Shown: positions 60,977 to 64,000 of the stretch, in pieces | Layout: each line of letters begins with the position of its first letter | How positions within the stretch are numbered: the first letter of the stretch is position 1 | Assembly: GCA_016933535.1 (NCBI GenBank) | Contig: JAFGAS010000024.1 | Span: 1 to 64,000 of the forward strand | Direction: 5' to 3' | From: Candidatus Zymogenaceae bacterium | GTDB taxonomy: Bacteria > Desulfobacterota > Zymogenia > Zymogenales > Zymogenaceae | DNA length: 64,000 nucleotides | Notes under the pieces: generated by a model | Told to the model about the DNA's origin: nothing | The model's input: the letters and a program-made list of their open reading frames with translations, nothing else | Database searches by the model: none | Made by a program: the position numbers and the translations under genes

Positions 60977-61933
60977 TCATTCCAGAAGCGAGAGCTGCCG
61001 GTTTGACCCGCCCCGGTTTTTGCTGCCAACTCCCAGCCCATCCACGCAGAGCCCCCCTTTCATATCCGGGTTTTTGCACGAACATATCGAGAGCGCCACA
61101 CCGTGCCGGTCGGCCGCCTCGCGCGCCCGGTCGTAACCCCGCCGCCGGACCTCATGGGGGATAAGCTTTGTCATGGTCGAGTCGCCCACCGTTTCGTATC
61201 CGGCACCCCGAAACATCGAGCCGATGAGCTGGGCGCTCATCGGCTCGATCTCCTTTTTCAACCGGCCCTCGATTGCCGGCCGAAGGTGGAGATAGCTGAT
61301 CATCGCCTTTTTTACCCCCCGGGCCGCCAGTTCACGAAACAACGTCTCAAACGAACCCGTTGCGTCGGTAATAAATGGAATTACCGGATCCATCCGGACC
61401 TCCGGGACAACCCCAATGGAGATCAGGCGCTCGATATTGGCCAGCCTTTCTGTCGGCGTCGCGACAAAGGGCTCGAATCGCGCCTGATAAGAGGGCTCAA
61501 GGGAGACGATCCCGATCCGGGCAACGACCAGACCGGGGTGCGCCCGTGCCATCTCCAGGAAGCGCCGCGGCAGGACCCCCTTGGTAAGCAATGAGACCGT
61601 AATCCCACGATCCAGCAGGATCTCCATGACCCTTACGGATACGCCGATGATATCGGGATGGGGTTGAAAGGAATCGGAGGCGGTGTTGAAGAGAACCAGG
61701 GAAGGCCGCTCTCTCTTTCGCCTCAGCTCTTCGGTAAGCTTGAGAGCAAGGTTGGAAAAGAGGACCACGCGGCCCGTTCCCGGCGCGCCCGTGTAGCCGC
61801 GGGCATAGCAGTAGACGCACCCCATGAGGCACCCGACGGTGATATTTACCGAGGGGATGCCTGCAAGGCACCCGAACGTGCCTCTTTTGAGGACGGGGCT
61901 CTTTCTCGGGCGGGTTAAGACGTTACGTTCCAC
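60977..61933 (-). CDS. Radical SAM protein (spore photoproduct lyase-like fold family)
   Basis: A protein of about 318 residues with the radical SAM motif CLMGCVYCYARGYTG, where the aromatic before the last cysteine is typical. KGTFGCLAGIPSVNITVGC comes before it, and the late cysteines CSCKNPDMKGGLC follow. It resembles the DNA-repair-photolyase-like radical SAM group often annotated only generally; the substrate is unknown. The start is GTG 61933 or TTG 61936; no strong ribosome site is seen. Confidence 0.82.
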   Translation of the reverse strand: MERNVLTRPRKSPVLKRGTFGCLAGIPSVNITVGCLMGCVYCYARGYTGAPGTGRVVLFSNLALKLTEELRRKRERPSLVLFNTASDSFQPHPDIIGVSVRVMEILLDRGITVSLLTKGVLPRRFLEMARAHPGLVVARIGIVSLEPSYQARFEPFVATPTERLANIERLISIGVVPEVRMDPVIPFITDATGSFETLFRELAARGVKKAMISYLHLRPAIEGRLKKEIEPMSAQLIGSMFRGAGYETVGDSTMTKLIPHEVRRRGYDRAREAADRHGVALSICSCKNPDMKGGLCVDGLGVGSKNRGGSNRQLSLLE

Positions 61934-62172
61934 CAATACCGCAACTTACTACCCCTTAAGGTCGCCAGCCCTGCGCTTCATTCATGAAACGTAACGAACA
62001 AGAACCCCAGGGGATACCGAAAAGGGAGCTCTGTGTGTCTTACGAAAAACGCCCTCTGCCGAGGGGAAAACCGCCGCCACAGGAAACCGCAGAGGACGAA
62101 ATTGACGCCAATGAGAAATACCAGGCCCCTGACGTATCGGCCATCGACCGCCGCCCGATTGAATCGTCCCGA

Positions 62173-62424
62173 CTACCGGCTCGGGGTCTCCTTGTCTTTT
62201 TCCCTGTTGTAGTACAGGAGGTTCCTGAAGTCCTCCTGGCATGTCGACAGCTCGCTCTGAAGCTTCTGCACTTCCTTTTCGAGCTCCGTAACTTTTGTTT
62301 GGAGCTCCTGGTTCTCCTTGGTCTTCTGTACCAGGAGTTCCTTGGTGCTCGGGCCACACCCCGGCAACAGCATAAGACCTACCATAAAAGTAACGACGAT
62401 GACGACCGAAATAGCCCTTTTCAT
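62173..62424 (-). CDS. Small coiled-coil lipoprotein
   Basis: An 83-residue protein with signal peptide and lipobox (VVIVVTFMVGLMLLPGCGPS), then a coiled coil (TKELLVQKTKENQELQTKV...LQSELSTCQEDF). It resembles small outer-membrane or periplasmic lipoproteins of the Lpp/SlyB size class but belongs to no named family I can assign. GAGGAG lies 6 bases before ATG 62424. It is divergent from the cytochrome gene. Confidence 0.8.
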   Translation of the reverse strand: MKRAISVVIVVTFMVGLMLLPGCGPSTKELLVQKTKENQELQTKVTELEKEVQKLQSELSTCQEDFRNLLYYNREKDKETPSR

Positions 62425-62452
62425 GAAACACTCCTCAAAAACCCTTGGAGAA

Positions 62453-62481
62453 TAAGTATCTCTTTTTACAAATAAAGTCAA
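62453..62481 (-). promoter_or_regulatory. Promoter of the coiled-coil lipoprotein gene
   Basis: On the minus strand TTGACT (62481-62476), a 17-nt spacer and TACTTA (62458-62453) in an AT-rich divergent spacer. Confidence 0.6.
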
Positions 62482-62524
62482 CTTTTTATTGACTTGCCCT
62501 TTCTCTAAGGCTATGATTTGATGC

Positions 62525-63079
62525 ATGAAAAAGCATTTGCCCCTATTGACGGTGTCCCTGCTGTTCATCGCCGGAATTTTCCTCCTTTCATTCACAGATC
62601 TCCCAACCTATCCCTACGAAGGCTCCTCACGGTGTTCCCTCTGTCACTCCACGGCGGAAATCGGCGGTCAATACGAGATCTGGTTTTCATCGGCCCATAG
62701 GCGGGCCTTAAGCGATCTCTCCTCCGAAAAGGGGGCGGCTATCGCCGAAGAAAAGGGGATCAAGAAACCGGCGGACGACCCGAACTGTCTTTCGTGTCAC
62801 CTGACCGGCTACGATGCGCCCTTCAATCTCCTCGGTCCGCTCTATAAAAGACAAGACGGCGTAAGCTGCGAAGGGTGCCACGGGGCGGGGGGAGGGTATG
62901 CCTTTTTCTCGATTATGTACGACGAAAAAAAGGCCGTTTCAAAGGGTCTTATCGTACACCCCGGCGAGAACTGCACCGACTGCCACGACGGGAAGGCCCA
63001 TACGATGCCCCCCTTTGACCCGGACCGGGCCATTAAGGCAATAGCCCATCCCATCCCGGGCCGAATCAAGGCCAGATGA
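62525..63079 (+). CDS. Tetraheme c-type cytochrome (cytochrome c554-like)
   Basis: A 184-residue protein with an N-terminal signal or anchor (LPLLTVSLLFIAGIFLLSFTD) and four CXXCH heme sites: CSLCH (37-41), CLSCH (88-92), CEGCH (115-119) and CTDCH (150-154). His58 and His145, among other histidines, could be distal heme ligands. The order and spacing fit the cytochrome c554 family, which carries electrons in the periplasm. It is followed 43 bases later by an EmrA-like gene. Confidence 0.88.
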   Translation: MKKHLPLLTVSLLFIAGIFLLSFTDLPTYPYEGSSRCSLCHSTAEIGGQYEIWFSSAHRRALSDLSSEKGAAIAEEKGIKKPADDPNCLSCHLTGYDAPFNLLGPLYKRQDGVSCEGCHGAGGGYAFFSIMYDEKKAVSKGLIVHPGENCTDCHDGKAHTMPPFDPDRAIKAIAHPIPGRIKAR

Positions 63080-63122
63080 CGGCACGGCGGACGACCGCTT
63101 TACCACAACACATTAGACGACA

Positions 63123-64000
63123 ATGATCAAGAAAACCGATATCAAGCAGCTGCTCAAGAGAAAGGAAGTCAGCATCCCCCTGGGCTTTATTGCCGCGGGG
63201 CTGATCGCCACCGTCTCGTGGTTGATTTTCATGTACGGCACCGTCCGCACCGATAACGCCAAGATCGACGGTAACATTATCTATATCTCCAGCGACACCG
63301 CGGGCATCGTCGCCGGCCTTCCGAAATCCGAGTTCAACGAAGTATCCCTCGGAGAGACCGTGGCCGAGATCAATCCCCTCCTGGGCACTGCGGAGCGGCT
63401 CAAGGGGTCGGAGAATCTCTCTGCCTTTTCGACCCTGGCAGGGATGAAAAAGGAGATTGAAAACCTGAGCGACAAGCTGACCCTTGCCGAAAAAAACTTC
63501 GGCCGCAAGAAGGCCCTCTTTGAGAGCGGAGGGATATCCAGGCAGGAACTTGACGGCGAGGCGACGTCGCTTTCGATCCTTCGGTCCCAGGTCGATTCCG
63601 CCAGGGATCTTTACGATATGGCCGGCAATATCCTTGCCATAACCGAAGCCGACACCCCCTACATCCCCCTGAAGTCTCCCATCAACGGGAGATTCGCCAA
63701 AAAGCTTGTGGACCTCGGGGAAATCGTCACGGCCGGCCAGCCGGTCTGCGCCGTGGTCGACCTGGAAAACATCTGGGTAACGGCCAAGATAAATGAAGAC
63801 AAGGTGGCCGAAATACGGGTAGGGCAGCCCGTGAAGATCACGGTGGATACCTATCCCGGGGAAGTCTTCAAGGGAGAGGTTTTGGACGTCGGCGTGGCCG
63901 CGAACGCCGTCTTTTCCCTTATTCCCCAGGATAACGTCTCGGGAAGTTTCATCAAGGTAACCCAGACCATATCCGTCAGGATATCCATCGACCCCCGGGG
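63123..64000 (+). CDS. EmrA/HlyD-family membrane-fusion protein (3' end cut off)
   Basis: 292 codons are visible and the frame is open at the window end. A membrane helix (IPLGFIAAGLIATVSWLIFMYG) is followed by VRTDNAKIDGNIIYISSDTAGIVAGLP, a lipoyl-like half, a coiled-coil hairpin (about 95-165) and PYIPLKSPINGRFAKKLVDLGEIVTAGQPVCAVVDLENIWVTAKINE. This is the EmrA pattern, which normally bridges an EmrB-type MFS exporter to the outer membrane. The partner exporter would lie beyond the window. No close promoter is seen; it may be transcribed with the cytochrome gene. Confidence 0.85.
   Translation, partial: MIKKTDIKQLLKRKEVSIPLGFIAAGLIATVSWLIFMYGTVRTDNAKIDGNIIYISSDTAGIVAGLPKSEFNEVSLGETVAEINPLLGTAERLKGSENLSAFSTLAGMKKEIENLSDKLTLAEKNFGRKKALFESGGISRQELDGEATSLSILRSQVDSARDLYDMAGNILAITEADTPYIPLKSPINGRFAKKLVDLGEIVTAGQPVCAVVDLENIWVTAKINEDKVAEIRVGQPVKITVDTYPGEVFKGEVLDVGVAANAVFSLIPQDNVSGSFIKVTQTISVRISIDPR

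Overview
This is a GC-rich bacterial chromosome segment, most likely from a member of the Desulfobacterota (the former Deltaproteobacteria). The evidence is the gene order on the minus strand: rpmH, rnpA, yidC, jag, mnmE, parA, parB, bactofilin, then atpF'-atpF-atpH-atpA-atpG-atpD-atpC, with paired b/b' ATP synthase stalk genes and no a or c subunit genes in that cluster. Other signs are several long-chain acyl-CoA synthetases, a family-I CoA-transferase, a crotonase, a four-heme cytochrome and PATAN/receiver signalling. Two parS sites next to parA place the segment near the replication origin. The genus cannot be told from the sequence alone.

Layout. 1-9.2 kb: a secreted-protein fragment, a V4R-domain protein, a long-chain acyl-CoA synthetase, an orphan sensor histidine kinase, a tail-anchored coiled-coil protein, and a two-gene unit (unknown protein plus radical SAM/SPASM-like enzyme). 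9.2-13.0 kb: lexA and dinB, separated by a repeat-rich accessory stretch. In that stretch imperfect inverted copies of a ~100 bp composite hairpin repeat bracket a small beta-type protein gene and an AT-rich DUF4238-like gene. 13.2-14.6 kb: two small membrane proteins divergent from a TetR regulator. 14.9-20.9 kb: the ATP synthase operon. 21.3-28.7 kb: bactofilin, ParAB with two parS sites, MnmE, Jag, YidC, RnpA, RpmH. 28.9-33.7 kb: PurQ, a PurS-PurS-PurL fusion and an unknown exported protein in front of it.

34.1-36.3 kb: an orphan type IV pilin, then a PATAN/MshEN-like/receiver/GAF protein that carries two tandem copies of a cyclic-di-GMP-binding motif. 36.7-42.6 kb: a CoA-transferase, PTS enzyme I, an AMP-dependent acyl-CoA ligase and two small unknown proteins. 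42.7-47.4 kb: a 71 bp miniature inverted-repeat element, a tightly packed ttcA-tsaC-M28 peptidase operon, a lipoprotein and a 5'-truncated M48 peptidase remnant. 47.4-53.8 kb: an MFS transporter, a small lipoprotein, a GNAT enzyme and two tandem acyl-CoA synthetases with signs of gene conversion. 54-64 kb: a HlyD-like lipoprotein, a small membrane protein, a HAD phosphatase, an alkyl-DHAP-synthase-like flavoenzyme, a TPR protein, a second V4R gene broken by a one-base frameshift, a crotonase, a radical SAM protein, a coiled-coil lipoprotein, a tetraheme cytochrome and a partial EmrA-like protein running off the end.

Together the catabolic genes suggest an organism that activates and degrades (or interconverts) fatty acids and has an electron-transfer chain. 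The intergenic DNA is seeded with at least two families of dispersed palindromic repeats, concentrated in the first 12 kb. I saw no rRNA, tRNA or CRISPR array.
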